Notes under the pieces: model-generated
Told to the model about the DNA's origin: nothing
Seen by the model: only the letters and a program-made list of their open reading frames with translations
Database searches by the model: none
Position numbers and translations under genes: made by a program
Shown here: piece after piece, positions 34,023 through 45,720 of the stretch
Layout: the number at the start of each line of letters is the position of its first letter
Position numbering within the stretch: the first letter of the stretch is position 1
From: Cheiracanthium punctorium
Taxonomy: Eukaryota > Arthropoda > Arachnida > Araneae > Cheiracanthiidae
DNA: 64,000 nucleotides
Direction: 5' to 3'
Assembly: GCA_038373885.1 (NCBI GenBank)
Contig: JAWZYV010012280.1
Location: forward strand, 124,001-188,000

Positions 34023-36259
34023 TATACTGAATTTAGGAATTAGAATATTAATTCTATAAACAGTTTTGTTAGCTGATACTGTTATAGAATGCTAATTTTG
34101 TTAATTATTCAATTTAATGAACCTAAATGGATTGAAAACCTACTGTATTGTAATGGTACGACTTTGAAGAACATATTTTAAAAGTTTAGAAACATAAATT
34201 TTGGTGCAGTTGAGTGTTCTGCATCTATTTCTTGAAATGTTTGAAATTCGTATATAAAAAAAATTATGTTTCATAATTCATTTTAAACTTAATCTGACAC
34301 ACATAGACCATGAAACAAGAAAAATTTCAAAAAGAAATATTGAATGGCAATGGTATTTCGCTAATTTGTGTTTTATTTTAAGGAAGTAAATAATCATGTA
34401 ACTCAATGTCATCTACTATCAGTGTAGTATTTGATTCTAAACGCACAAATATTAAAACTTATTTTATTTATTTTATTTTATTGATTTATTTATTTGTAAT
34501 TCTTGCTTTCTTGAGACAGAAAATCAGAATTTCGGGATATCACTGAACAGCTTGGTGAAATTTGCTCAATGATAACGTATTAGAGAAAAATAATGAGTTT
34601 AATGTATTTTCGGTTTGTTGTTTATAAAGGAAATAACATTTAAAAACAGTTAACATTTTTCGAAGTTTAACATCATCATCTTTATTACTAACCTGATCAC
34701 TTATTGCAGGATTTACCTATAGAACTGTTCTAATTCGTAAACATACTTTTTTGCATTAAAAAACTGATTCCCTAAAAATGAAAGTTACTTCCTCAGTCTT
34801 CGTTATTTTCCATGAAAATTATACCTCATACGAATTTGTGTTTAGTTGTAATATTTTTAATGTCTTTTAAAAGTACGTGATTTTGATAAGTTTGTAAGCT
34901 TTAAATTAAAAATATGGGTATAAAAAATGTAATTTTATTTATGTGAATCTTGTTATAAGACGTTTTTTAATAGAAAAAATCTAAATGCTTTCAAGTAAAA
35001 TTCCTGGGAATAAAGGAATTATTTTGATTAAAGTTTCTTTCGTTATGAATTTCGAAAAAATCAATGTATGAGGGCATACAGCTTTTAAATTCTTAATGAT
35101 AAAGTTTCGACGTATTTGATCCAATTTTATTTTAAATACTAAATTTGTGCAGTTAAAGCTTGAATGCTGCTTTTACACATACATGTTATAAAATATTTAG
35201 AATAATGCATTCATAGAATTGTTTCAGAAAGCCTGAAGCTGTAAGACTATACAGAAAATTGTAAATATTTATTCGGACATTTTATTTCATTTATCTTAAT
35301 GTTTCTAAACAGCAGCTTTTTAAAAAATGACAGTATTTTCCCACAAAAAACAATTTGTTTGATCAGAATAAAAACAACGATTATCATATATTCGTCAAAT
35401 ATTTGCAGAATATCGAATTTTCTTCTCACAATCTGCAAGGTATAACTGCAATTATGAAAAAAGAAAACATTGTTATGAAGTGCAAAAATCTGCTACATCG
35501 TTAACACATCTGTGACATGGCCTGTGGTTAATGTTTTTAATTTAAAGGAACTTCTCTGTCACTTACTGTTTATAAGAGCATAATGTTTGCTCATATTTAA
35601 AATTTGTACAAGTCTTGACTACATCTTTTTCTTGGTTGTAAATGTATGGCCTTTTAAGAGAACCTCCTAAAATGGTTTTGCACACATTTGCTTCATTTAA
35701 CATTTGTTTCACATAATTTATTCATTTAAAAATGCCCGATATCATTAATATTTAAATATATATGATGGTATTTGTTACATAAAACTTTTTTCGGTTACTA
35801 ATGATAACAAATTAGAAATAATGTTTCTTTATAAAGAAACATTAACAAAATGGTGTAGGGCTATATTTTATTTATTTTGCTAGCATTACTTATTATCTAC
35901 TAAGTATCATTAAACATGAGATTAGTAAAAAATCTTGTCTCCGTAGAATAATTAAATTTATTAAATCGATGCAACATCCATTAAACAATAAATACTCATA
36001 ATCGGTGAAAAATATCAGAATTCAAAAACTTGAGTATCTGTCTTTTTAATTCTTTGTAAAATGTAAGAAAGAATAGTGCGATTTAAAAATAAGACAAACA
36101 ATCTGACAACAAACATACTGTTTGCTCCTTTTTTTACGTCAGTATTTCTGTGTCACAGTAGCGAAATTCTAGAAGAAATTTGTGTTATTTTTTTTATGTA
36201 ATAACTTATCGAGGTACGAATATTTCTCCTGCTGTCCAGTTTCTTTTGTTTTCTTAGGG
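34023..36259. other. Anonymous AT-rich DNA with a perfect palindrome
   Basis: A 26-bp perfect palindrome spans 35819-35844 (half-site TAATGTTTCTTTA). TTATT(TA) iterations occur at about 34460-34495. No gene was seen. Confidence 0.6.
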
Positions 36260-36450
36260 AAAAGTCTTTTATTAATTGATGTTAAGCAAGGGGATAGGGA
36301 AAAAATCACAAAATAGTAACCTTTTCCGAGATTAGATTTCTCTTCTCAATTATATATTAATTCTTTCGTCCATTAATAATGTAGTTCTTGGTGGGATTAT
36401 ACGAATAATTTGATCTTGAAGAGACTTTGTTTAGGTAGGTTTCTTCGATT
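36260..36450 (+). repeat. Duplicated segment, copy 1
   Basis: GTCTTTTATTAATTGATGTT, AACCTTTTCCGAGATTAGAT, TTCTCTTCTC and ATATTAATTCTTTCGTCCAT, then TTAATAATGT and a GGTTTCTTCG end, occur in the same order and orientation at 38614-38812. It could be a diverged dispersed repeat or an old local duplication. Confidence 0.65.
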
Positions 36451-37049
36451 CATGTACATGTGTATTAAAATTAATTATTTATAAGTAGCATACATGTAAT
36501 TATGAATAAAATTCTGGAATTATGTTTGTAAAATGAAGAAATCGTTATCTTTTCGTTCTGAAGTAATTTTGTATCACCTAGAAGATTTTGGAGAAGTATG
36601 TCCGTCCAAAATGAACTAGTATTAAAAAGTCACATTGTGTTAAATTTTTCTGAATTGTGACTATATGGAATTTTGAAGTGTGGAATAAGAAACGCTTATG
36701 ATTAATTGAACGGTTTTTCTTCATGCATTTGAATTAAACAGTCACTATTGAAAAACTGTATTTAATTATTTTTAATCACTTTGAATTGAAATAAAGTTAT
36801 CTCAGCTATTAAATATTTTATTATTTTAAAATAGCATTTAATTTGTAAAAATTCATCGAATTGTACATAAGCATGGGACAGATAGATTCTGTGGTATTTA
36901 TTCTGGTATTGCAGTGCTTAAAAGTTTGTTTTTACTCCGATTATGATACGCTAACTTTTGCAAAACAATTTTTCTTTAATCTACCTATCTATTGACAATG
37001 TTCATTTTTATTAAATTTGAGTATGTATGTATCTTAAGAAATTCTTGGC
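36451..37049. other. AT-rich spacer
   Basis: Nothing recognised. Confidence 0.5.
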
Positions 37050-37265
37050 AATTATAATCCATTTCTAATCTCAGGTACCGTCTCGGGTACCATCGCTCAG
37101 CTGTCTGTCTAATGGTCTGAAGTTTTGGTAGGTTTTCTCGATATGTAACTTGAATACGCGTTAGAACCCCTTAGAAAATCCTCCTACCTAGGCACCCCCA
37201 TCCTTGGCAGATCGCCCTAGCATAGCGTTGCCATAATAACTCAAACAAACTCGCGTACCGTCAAC
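37050..37265 (+). repeat. tRNA-derived SINE, copy B
   Basis: Body blocks CTGTCTGTCTAATGGTCTGA, GTTTTGGTAGGTTTTCTCGA, TATGTAACTTGAATACGCGT, TAGAACCCCTTAGAAAATCC and GGCAGATCGCCCTAG match copy A. The tRNA-like head is eroded (GGGTACCATCGC at the B-box position). Confidence 0.65.
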
Positions 37266-38613
37266 CGGGGCTATTTGGTCCATTTTTATGTTTTCACTAA
37301 CGTTTCAGTTAGTGAAAAACATAATGTGTTGGGTTTTCAACGTCAAAACTGAGTTTTGACCAATTAATATGGAATATAGAAATTAACTATATTTAAAAAA
37401 TTCCTTTTTTCTAATAACTTACTATCTTTAAAGTTTGGGGCGAAAACAGACTTGGGCTTTATTTAATGTCCATTTACTTAATTTCATACAAATTGGATAG
37501 ATTCCACCTCCTCTGCATTATAGTAACCCCTAGCTTGACCTTTAGATATCGGTAAGATTTTGGGTGGAAAAATGAACCATGTCCGCCCATTAAGATGATC
37601 TGTAACTTGGTTGAAAAATCTACCACACGTCTTCAGAGGGTTAACAATCTGCTAATGAAATGACGCACCCCAGTTTTTTGTTAGTGAAACTATCTTTTGC
37701 CAATAAGTAAAAATTAAATTTACCCACAAACAATTGAATTACCCTCAGGTAGGGTACAAAGAATTCTTCGAAAACCTTATCTACCTTGCATTGTTTGTTC
37801 AGTACAAAACTAGTAACTCTTTTTTCGTGTTGGACCAAAGTAACCCCCCAAAGAACTTCGATTAACGGTATATTGAATTTGTTCTTTGAAATTTGAAATA
37901 ACTAACCAAGCATTGGTAAAATGCGTCTTTGCTCATAGAGGAAGCATAGGTGGAGTGAGTAGTAGTAACCCTAAATTGAAACAAGCATATGTCGCGTAAC
38001 GTATGGAAATAAAGCTGAAAATTTCATTATTTCCCTCATCTTGGTTTTTCTTTCTGGGGGGGGGGACTGATTTTGCGAAAAAAATTGTGATAAACGGCCA
38101 AATCCGTTATTTTTTTTCTGACGATCTTAGCTTCAACTTATTGTAAATTCCCAGAAATTACAATAAGACAATAGCTCTACCTATTCCTCCTGTATTTCTT
38201 TACTATAATTATTGATAATTAATATTCTATAATTAATGAGAGCGCAGCTAACATCCGAAAAGGACTTCAATATATGTATCCTTACATATACCCGCTGTGA
38301 CTGAAAGGAACAACATGCGATGAAAAAAAAGCATTTATAATGAGTGTAACATCATTATTCGAAAGTTGAAGTACCTCTTAAAACAAATACCCAGAGTCTT
38401 TCGGATCTTATTCGAGATGAATGTAGTTATAAATAAAAGTAATAGTGCAATAAATATTAATCCTATTTACCCCTTTTTCGTAAATGTTACTCCCTCTTTG
38501 TTGCGATATTCAATCGGAAATCGGGATTATTTCATTATGTAATATGCTATCGAATTGCTAGTCTATCTCTAGCTGAAATATTTCTGTTCTATGAGAAGAG
38601 GTTGAGGGGGGGG
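37266..38613. other. Anonymous DNA
   Basis: A G-run at about 38057-38066 and no coding frame of note. Short CAACCGGGGCTATTTGG near 37262 resembles a repeat edge, but no partner was found. Confidence 0.5.
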
Positions 38614-38812
38614 GTCTTTTATTAAACGATGTTAAACAAGGGAAGAAGAGAAAAAAACAAACAAATCTGAGTAGGAAACCTTTTCCCTAGATTAGATTTC
38701 TCATCTAAATTGCATATTAATTCTTTCTTCCATTAATAATGTCATTCTTGAAGAAAAATAATGTCTGTAATTTGCTCTTCAGGCAAAATTGCTTTGCTAG
38801 CCTTCTTCGTTT
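38614..38812 (+). repeat. Duplicated segment, copy 2
   Basis: GTCTTTTATTAAACGATGTT, AACCTTTTCCCTAGATTAGA, TCTCATCTAA and ATATTAATTCTTTCTTCCAT parallel copy 1 about 2.36 kb upstream. It ends in a 20-bp perfect palindrome (38806-38825, half-site TTCGTTTGCA) that copy 1 has in degraded form. Confidence 0.65.
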
Positions 38813-38825
38813 GCATGCAAACGAA

Positions 38826-39484
38826 AGATACGGAAACGTAACGTGCAGGTAATTAGGATCAGAATGCAATAAAATATGAATGTTAAATGGATAAAGTATT
38901 GCACGACTATTTCGGAGTTGATTATGTACCTCCTGGAAGCTATTTCTGACAGGCTTTTGTTTTGTATGCCTTCTAGTTGTTCCTAATTGTTTGGAAGTTT
39001 TTAATTGCTGTGCGAGTTTCTGAATAGATAATAGCGGGGTCATTCCTCTCGGGAAGACAATTTCGCACATTTGACTTCTGAACTGGGAGAACAATTGGAA
39101 ATGCAATGAAATCATAATGGCGCTTTACGTGTCTACAGCTTGGGAATCTGTTCCCCAATCACTAAAGGCTATTGAGCATTTTATTTAAGTTTTGCGTTTC
39201 TAAAATAAAACGGAAGTCTAGTTTCGGAAAATCATGTTACTTCAGAGGACTTAAAAAATAATCATCTCAAAGAATATGTCATCTTCTATTCAATGTGTAT
39301 TCAAATGTCAAAGAATTTTAAAAATGTTTAGCGTGTCTCTTCATGACTATTCTGGTACAGACAATACAGTTATACTGATTTGAAAAAAAAAACTGACGTA
39401 TACGTTACATATGCAACATTTTAATAAATATGTTTGTTGGGCTACGGAACATTTTGCCACTTAATACTGTCTAATGACAATCCT
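38826..39484. other. AT-rich DNA
   Basis: The 132-residue minus frame 38717-39115 overlaps the duplicated segment and shows no domain. Nothing else recognised. Confidence 0.5.
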
Positions 39485-39660
39485 TTAAGCGGATCAGTGG
39501 CCGGGTGGACAAGACACTGAACGTAGGTAGATGCCTATACTGTGCAAGTCTATTGTTCTTCTCTCTCGCGCGATTGTTGATCTAACGGTCTGCAGTTTCG
39601 GTCGGTTTTGCCCAGTTATAATTTGAATACACGTTTAGAACCTCTTGAGGCACTAATTGC
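39485..39660 (+). repeat. tRNA-derived SINE, copy C (3' truncated)
   Basis: The head GTGGCCGGGTGGACAAGACA fits an A-box. The body GATCTAACGGTCTGCAGTTT, CGGTCGGTTTTGCCCAGTTA and GAATACACGTTTAGAACCTC matches the other copies. It stops before the GGCAGATGCC block. Confidence 0.65.
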
Positions 39661-39856
39661 AACACATTTTGCTCAGAAATATACGAGTTATAATGCGAGA
39701 AATCTCATAGAACACAAAAATAAATAAAAACTGAATTGTTATTAAACATACAGGTTGTATCAAAAACGATCAAATCAAGATAGCACAGTCTAAATAGTGC
39801 ATAAACTCTTTAACAGTTCGGCGACACGGCTTACTGTGTGGCTTTAATATTAGTAA

Positions 39857-40166
39857 TAGATGAGTTCGTACTCATTTTTTAAAGCCCGAGCCCTGTTAAT
39901 TCGAGCCCGCCCGAGCCCGAGATTTCAGCTTATAGTTAAATGAAAGTAAATAACTTCATTGATAGAATATGGCAAATTTTGCTGTTTGTGCAAATTAAAC
40001 ACAAATATAGTAAACTCTTAATGAACTTTCTAATTCTTTCTATAGTTTATAAGGAGTCTATTCAAAAGAGAAGTTCCCCACGTACCTGCTCCCACCACTC
40101 AAATCCGAACATAATCGTGAATTGCAGAGCCCGAGCTCAGTTCGGGATTAGCCCGTCTCATCTCTA
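39857..40166. mobile_element. Possible hAT-like MITE with GCCCGAGCCC blocks
   Basis: The left TAGATGAG...AAAGCCCGAGCCC and right (inverted) TAGAGATGAGACGGGCTAAT...GAGCTCGGGCTC form loose inverted ends rich in GCCCGAG. The interior is AT-rich. Elements with (C)AGAGATG..GGGC ends are known hAT relatives, but no clean 8-bp duplication was found. Confidence 0.45.
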
Positions 40167-40927
40167 GTGCTCGGTAAACGCATACTATATCGGGTGGAGT
40201 AGATATACACTAGATATAACAAAAACATGATTAGACCGTTTTTATAATAACCTACGTAATATTAACTAACAGTTCACCTTCTTTTCATTGCTCTGCCGCT
40301 GTATGCTTTCTACCATAATAATATATTTCTGTGCCAAATTTCGTTACAATAAGCAAAGTAATTCTACACATTTTGAGTGTAACCGAAATTTTGTACACGA
40401 GTGTATTCCAAACACTCCAAGAATGGATATACCTGAAAAATTCTAAAGTGGCAATATCACTGGAGTAATGAATCGGTAAGTCTCGGTCTTTTTTCTCCTA
40501 ATCCGGAAAACCTATCCAGGATTTCGTACGAGAGACAGTTTGTCGCACACCCCTAAGTCTAGTATTTATTCTGGAACTAATACTCTGGACACACATTTCG
40601 ACCGTTTCCTTCGAGATGTTTATATCCAGAGGGGGGAAGACCGAAGAGCAGGGGTTGGGGGGGGGGGAGACGAGGTTTTACTACCCGGAAACAAATGGAG
40701 GTAAAACAATGTTCAGCGACAGAAATAAAAATGACAATAGAGTTGGTGGAAAGCTAATAGACGTTGTAGGTATGTTTCCGGTAATGGCATGTGGCATTTT
40801 ATGCTCTGGACACATTTTTTGTCGCTCCGTAGCAGTGTATTGTGTAGTTTTATTTCTTCATTTAGTTATCAATAAGCTGAAATACCAATAAATCGAAGAA
40901 TTGAGGCTGTTATTTTAAAATATAATG
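40167..40927. other. Unassigned DNA with G-runs
   Basis: G-tracts at 40632-40637 and 40657-40667. The 91-residue frame at 40616-40891 has no recognisable motif. Confidence 0.5.
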
Positions 40928-41128
40928 TACACTGTAAGAAATACCTGTAATTTTACCACTCATATTGCTGTAAAATAACCAGCATAGGTGCTATAGCTTT
41001 GGAGTACAGCACTGTGTGTTGCAAACACACTCACGAAATGACGTAATTATGTTGATAAGTCAACCTGTTGGCGTTTACTCACACGTTGTGCTGTAATTTA
41101 GGAAAAAAAAAATTTTTTTTTCAGTGTA
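40928..41128. mobile_element. Small TA-flanked MITE
   Basis: Ends TACACTGTAAGAAAT (left) and TACACTGAAAAAAAAA (right, inverted) form a ~200-bp element with no coding capacity. TA within the ends fits a Tc1/mariner-type target. Confidence 0.5.
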
Positions 41129-41698
41129 TCCAAGGAGCAGAGTTAAGTCAGAGTCGTATGAAAATGCATACTCACAATGTACAGAGTCCTGTACACCCTT
41201 AAAAGATATCTAAAATTTAATAAATTTACAATATTTTGCGCAGTGTCATGTGCTTCAGACAGTTTAATGCGACAGTGTACATTTTTTCTGGTTCTTTTTT
41301 TCCTTCTACATGTTCAAATAGTTTTTACATGTTCGAAACAAGAGTACGTAATACAGTATCCGAGGAAACATTTTGAAATTTTTAGTATCTAGTTTAACTC
41401 TTATAGTTTCTAAATTTTTAATAACCTTTTGATTTTATCATACACCCTTAAAAATATGTTAATTTACCTAATTTCAGATAATTTGTGTTATTTTAGCTTT
41501 AGAAACACTCCGAGAGATTTTCTGTAGTACTACAAGATGGCTTGTCTATATAATTACAGAATTCTTTATCTTGCTATAATTTGGTTACCTTCTATTCTCT
41601 GTTTTCTTCTTGTTTATTGGTTGTAAGTTATAAAATTGGAGCATGCTGTAATCTTCTACTATAGTTTATTCATTTCCGTTCTGTGATTATGCTATTCT
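41129..41698. other. AT-rich DNA
   Basis: Nothing recognised. Confidence 0.5.
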
Positions 41699-41806
41699 TA
41701 TTGATTATCGTAGCTGATTATCGAAAAATTCTGTTTTCCGCAAATTTTGATTATCCGATGTAGGTTAGGTCCAAACTTCGTCGGATAATCGAGGTTCCAC
41801 TCTATT
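41699..41806. mobile_element. Pogo/Tigger-like element fragment
   Basis: TGATTATCGTAGCTGATTATCG on the left and GTCGGATAATCGAGGTTCCACTC on the right resemble the CAGTGGAACCTCGATTATCC ends of pogo-like elements. It is short and eroded, and abuts the TTAA MITE. Confidence 0.5.
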
Positions 41807-41855
41807 TCAGTGCGATGAAGTGTTCTAAAAATCCAACATTCGTTTCTTTCTTTGC

Positions 41856-42325
41856 TTAACCCTTCAACGAGCAGTGTTCCCGTTCTGAGAACACCAAACT
41901 GGCGGTTTGACTGTTGCCAGTCACGAAGAATAGATTTGATTTCTATAAAAATAGTTGCGGGTGACATAGCTCCACGAGAATCCTTTACTTTTTAGCACGT
42001 CATTTCCCTTAAAAAACTGTCACGATTATTTTTAACAGCACTGACATCTGATGAAAAATGGAAGAATTCGAGAACAGCTGGATAGATTGCCCAGTGCTGA
42101 AAAAAGGGCAGCCGTTGCCGTCGCTCGACTTAACTACCAGCAAGATGGCGGACGATCGAAGCGTTCATCCAGCCGCACAGACAGCTGTCGTCAAAAAAGG
42201 GTCTCTAGATCTGTGGTACGCGATGAACGTTCCGATCGTCCCCATCTTGCTGGTAGTTAAGTGGAGCAACGGCAATGGCTGCCCTTTTTTCAGCATTGGG
42301 AAAGGGTTGCGCCTCAAAGGGTTAA
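41856..42325. mobile_element. TTAA-flanked MITE, family 1, copy 1
   Basis: TTAA at 41856 and 42322 with inverted CCCTT(C/T) ends. Regions in order: GCAGTGTTCCCGTTCTGAG; GTTGCCAGTCACGAAGAATA; CAGCTGGATAGATTGCCCAG; and an inner hairpin CTTAACTACCAGCAAGATGG...CCATCTTGCTGGTAGTTAAG around TCTAGATCTGTGGTACGCGA. The outer right arm ends GTTGCGCCTCAAAGGGTTAA. Copy 2 lies at 45721-46237 in inverse orientation. TTAA plus CCCT ends suggest a piggyBac-type non-autonomous element. The small frames inside are not genes. Confidence 0.8.
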
Positions 42326-43164
42326 GCGCGTAAATGTATTGCAATTTATGTTTCTATCACAACGCTAGTTATTTTCCGAAACAATTCCAAAACGGGAGAA
42401 GTATTTGAAACGTACCTGTAGCAGATTTCTGGACATATGTTTGACTCTTCATTGTATAACTAGTCAATATAAATTCTAAAATCAGAAGTTTTCCGTTTTC
42501 AATGAAGAAAAAGAATAGGGAAAAAATCATTGTTCCCTTGGATTTTTTTTTTCTTCATTTATAGAGCAGTACCTTCCTAACCTCTGGAAGTAGTAGTAAA
42601 GAGCACGTGATCGAAACGTAACAGCTCAACAAATCCTGAGATTTTTCCACTTCAGGTGGCAGCGCTTCTCCGATCAGGATGACTAGCGTATCCGTTCGAA
42701 GAGAAAATTGCTGCAGCTATTTTTTCGTCTAGTGAACTTGACTGGTTTATTTCTCGCAGATGTATTTGTTGTTTTGATCTCATTTTAGACGTTAACTGTA
42801 AGGTATGATTTTACAAATGCGCTGTAAATTAACAATGCACAAATATATATATCTTCAAGCAGATGAAATTTTACTTAACATTGTGCTACGGACTGTATTT
42901 ATTTATAGAAACAACACTGGGTGCTTTTGTATAACTAAGTTGGAAAAAAAAACAGCGAATAAAGCGTCAAGAATGTGTAATCATAACGTTGCAGTTTTTC
43001 GAGTGAAACAAGTAAGTGCTTGAATAATAACGTAAAGCCGATGAGAAACGGAATGTGCAAAAGTATGAAATCAGTTTATACGAAAAGCGCTACAGTGGTG
43101 ATAATATTTTACAATTAAGTTCAAAAGATAAAATGCCCCATGAGCTAGTGAATGAGACACTAAA
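42326..43164. other. AT-rich DNA
   Basis: No element ends or coding similarity; the short frame 42805-43023 shows nothing recognisable. Confidence 0.5.
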
Positions 43165-43375
43165 CATGGTGGGTGGCTGAAGTGATAAGGTCCACGTTCT
43201 GGCCTATCGCGAGGACTGTCGATCTGGCTGGCGGAGTTTTTGTGGATTTTCTCCATATTAACATGAATACATGTTAGAACCCCTCAAACATACTTTCAAC
43301 CACGACTCCCTAACTGGTAGATGCTCCTCGTGTGTAGGCTAACACAAAATCTTTAAAAACGCTAATAAAACTTCA
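43165..43375 (+). repeat. tRNA-derived SINE, copy D
   Basis: The head GGGTGGCTGAAGTGATAAGG and CACGTTCTGGCCTATCGC are A- and B-box-like at tRNA-like spacing. The body TCGATCTGGCTGGCGGAGTT, GATTTTCTCCATATTAACAT, GAATACATGTTAGAACCCCT and GGTAGATGCTCCTCGTGTGT leads to an AACGCTAATAAAAC tail. Confidence 0.65.
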
Positions 43376-43694
43376 AATTAAAAGCAAAATTCCCTTTTTA
43401 AAAATTGTTCTCTACATGCCACCCGAAATCTGTTAACTAGCATAACTCGTAGTCAATTACAACAGGAGTTCTTAAACTTATGTAATGAGAGGACCCCCCC
43501 CCCTTGCTGTGTAACCTTAATTTCTGGTTCAATAATCTCGTAGTAACACTGTTGCAATGAAAATTTGTAACAATGTTAAGTGCACAGTCAGTGCCACCTA
43601 GATAGTGAAATTATAGAAACATGGCAAAAAGTTAAATTCTGTCTGTAATTTTAGCAATATTGTAATGTTAAAGAATTTTCAAGCAACGTGATGA

Positions 43695-43847
43695 AAATAT
43701 CGGTTAAAGGGATATCTCACTTATCGTAATAAATCTTTCACGTACCAAACCGTAATAAGTCAATGTGATCCAGGATAACTAATATCACACTTATTAGAAT
43801 ATATTTGCCTGGCAAATTTGCTATTCCATTAAGCGGATTCGACTGCT
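43695..43847. mobile_element. Pogo/Tigger-like MITE, copy 2
   Basis: ATCGGTTAAAGGGATATCTC, CTTATCGTAATAAATC and the right end TTCCATTAAGCGGATTCGACTG match the order of the copy at 26809-26971. It is eroded on the left. Confidence 0.5.
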
Positions 43848-44000
43848 AATAGCTTCAAGTTTTATGCATTGCTTTAGTCCATTAACTCCCTGCCTTAAAG
43901 GTCATCCTTTTTTGAAGACGGTCGCAGAAAAACATAAGCTTTAATTTATTTTCCTACTTTAATTTCGTGCATAAAAAATTTGATTTTCACAAATCGCTTC

Positions 44001-44298
44001 GAGATCAGCAAGGTAAAATGCGAAATTTCCACTGTTTCATTCATATTTTTTAGAAAAAGAAATGCATTCTTCACACCCCACTGATATCGGAAGTTTATAT
44101 ATCGCTGTAGGCATCAGCATAAATGAAAAAGTGTGACGAAAATAGCATAGAGATCAGCAAGGTAAAATGCGAAATTTTCACTGTTTCATTCATATTCTTT
44201 AGAAAAAGAAATGCATTCTTCATACCTCACTGATATCGGAAGTTTATATATAACTGTAGGGATCAGCATAAATGGGAAAATGTGATGAAAATAGCTGG
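44001..44298 (+). repeat. Tandem duplication, two 149-bp units
   Basis: Units 44001-44149 and 44150-44298 share GAGATCAGCAAGGTAAAATG, CACTGTTTCATTCATATT, GAAAAAGAAATGCATTCTTC, CACTGATATCGGAAGTTTAT and GATCAGCATAAATG, with only scattered differences. It is a recent local duplication; no coding frame spans it. Confidence 0.9.
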
Positions 44299-45720
44299 GC
44301 ACTTGCCAAACGAACGAACTGCACTAAATTCTAAGCTAAAAAGAAACATACACATGCATACAAAATAAGTCGTTAAAGGAAACTAGTCAAAATATCTCTA
44401 AATCGAGCTTCCGAAACAAATGTATTACGTGCGATATGATCAGCCATATATTTTGTCACTAAATCAACTGTGTAAGTTTTGCAACAACTTTTACAACTAA
44501 AAATGTTTAAGATGAATTAACATTTTTCTGCATTCTTTATAAAAGGCAATTTTCTGAACAGGTGAAACGAGTAAAACAATTTGAATATAAAGTTTCAATA
44601 ATGTGATTTTTTTTTAATTTCACTTGTAAAATAGAGTTGTATTAGTTGAATATGAAAATGATTTCGTATTTCAAGAATGTAAGCTACTAATTTTCAGTAT
44701 TCATAAATCACCGATGATCTGATAATCTCTTAAAAATCAATTAAAGCACATGCGTGCTTAATTAAGACAATTATTTTATATCCTCCTTACGGCCGTGATA
44801 CGTTTGTCTGAGAACTGTAAATAAATGACATGCGAAAAATAAAGTACATTTAATAAAACTTAGCAGTGTGGATATGAATTAACTTCACGTCGTTCAATGT
44901 TTCTTATGGCTCTACTTCATTGATTATCCTAACTGAACTGTTAATAAGAGATTGCGATGGCATTAAATTTCGGATATTTATCAGATATATGAATTAAATA
45001 TTGAGACATATAACCAAAAGCTTTCATCTGACAGGATCATAATTGAAGAACTAGCGTTTTTGAAATCTATAGGAAAATGCGAAGAATTAACTTCTATTAT
45101 TCCTAAATAGTAAATGATTTATTTCAATTATTCTTAGTGGATATTTCATCATGAACTCATAATTCAACGGTAAGAAACAGCTTATCGATTTTTAATGTTA
45201 AGCTAACATCCCGTGATAAATACTTCTTCTTTCTTACTTTACAGATCAGGCATTTCACTAAATGAAGGATTATAAATGAAGACTGAAAAGAATTCTGTTT
45301 CCGGAATTCTTTCTTAGTAAAAAAATTCCTACCTGTTTTGTTAGTAATAAAATACCTACCTGTATAGTAATTTCGCCTTAAAATAGTCAAATTCAAACAA
45401 TTTCTCCATAAATTGCAAAAATACATGAAAATAGTAAGGGGGTGGTAAAGTTAAGAAATATTACTTTAAAGAGGGTAAACGTTTAAAAAGAACTTCATAG
45501 TATGTGCTATTTTAGTATTTAACATAATAGGTGTGTTGCAGTGAAAACTGAAATTTACTTTACTGAATCTAACAACTCGTCCGCTTAGATTGTTAAGGAT
45601 AGGTATATGTTCAAAAAGAACCTAAATTGATTTTTTTTCAGAGTGCGCAAGGAACGCTCTTTCTGTAAGAAGTTTACAAATTAAACCAAATAATTAATAA
45701 AACATTTTTTTTTTAAATGT
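44299..45720. other. Anonymous AT-rich DNA
   Basis: Includes a doubled AAATACCTACCTGT-like piece at 45326-45365. The 89-residue minus frame at 45157-45426 has no known motif. Confidence 0.6.

Noticed and set aside
38717..39115. 132-residue minus frame as a gene
   Set aside because: It overlaps a duplicated segment, has no domain, and its counterpart at 36.3 kb is not open.
42051..42333. Basic frames of 69-91 residues as small genes
   Set aside because: They lie wholly inside a palindromic TTAA MITE, and equivalent frames occur in the second copy in the opposite orientation.
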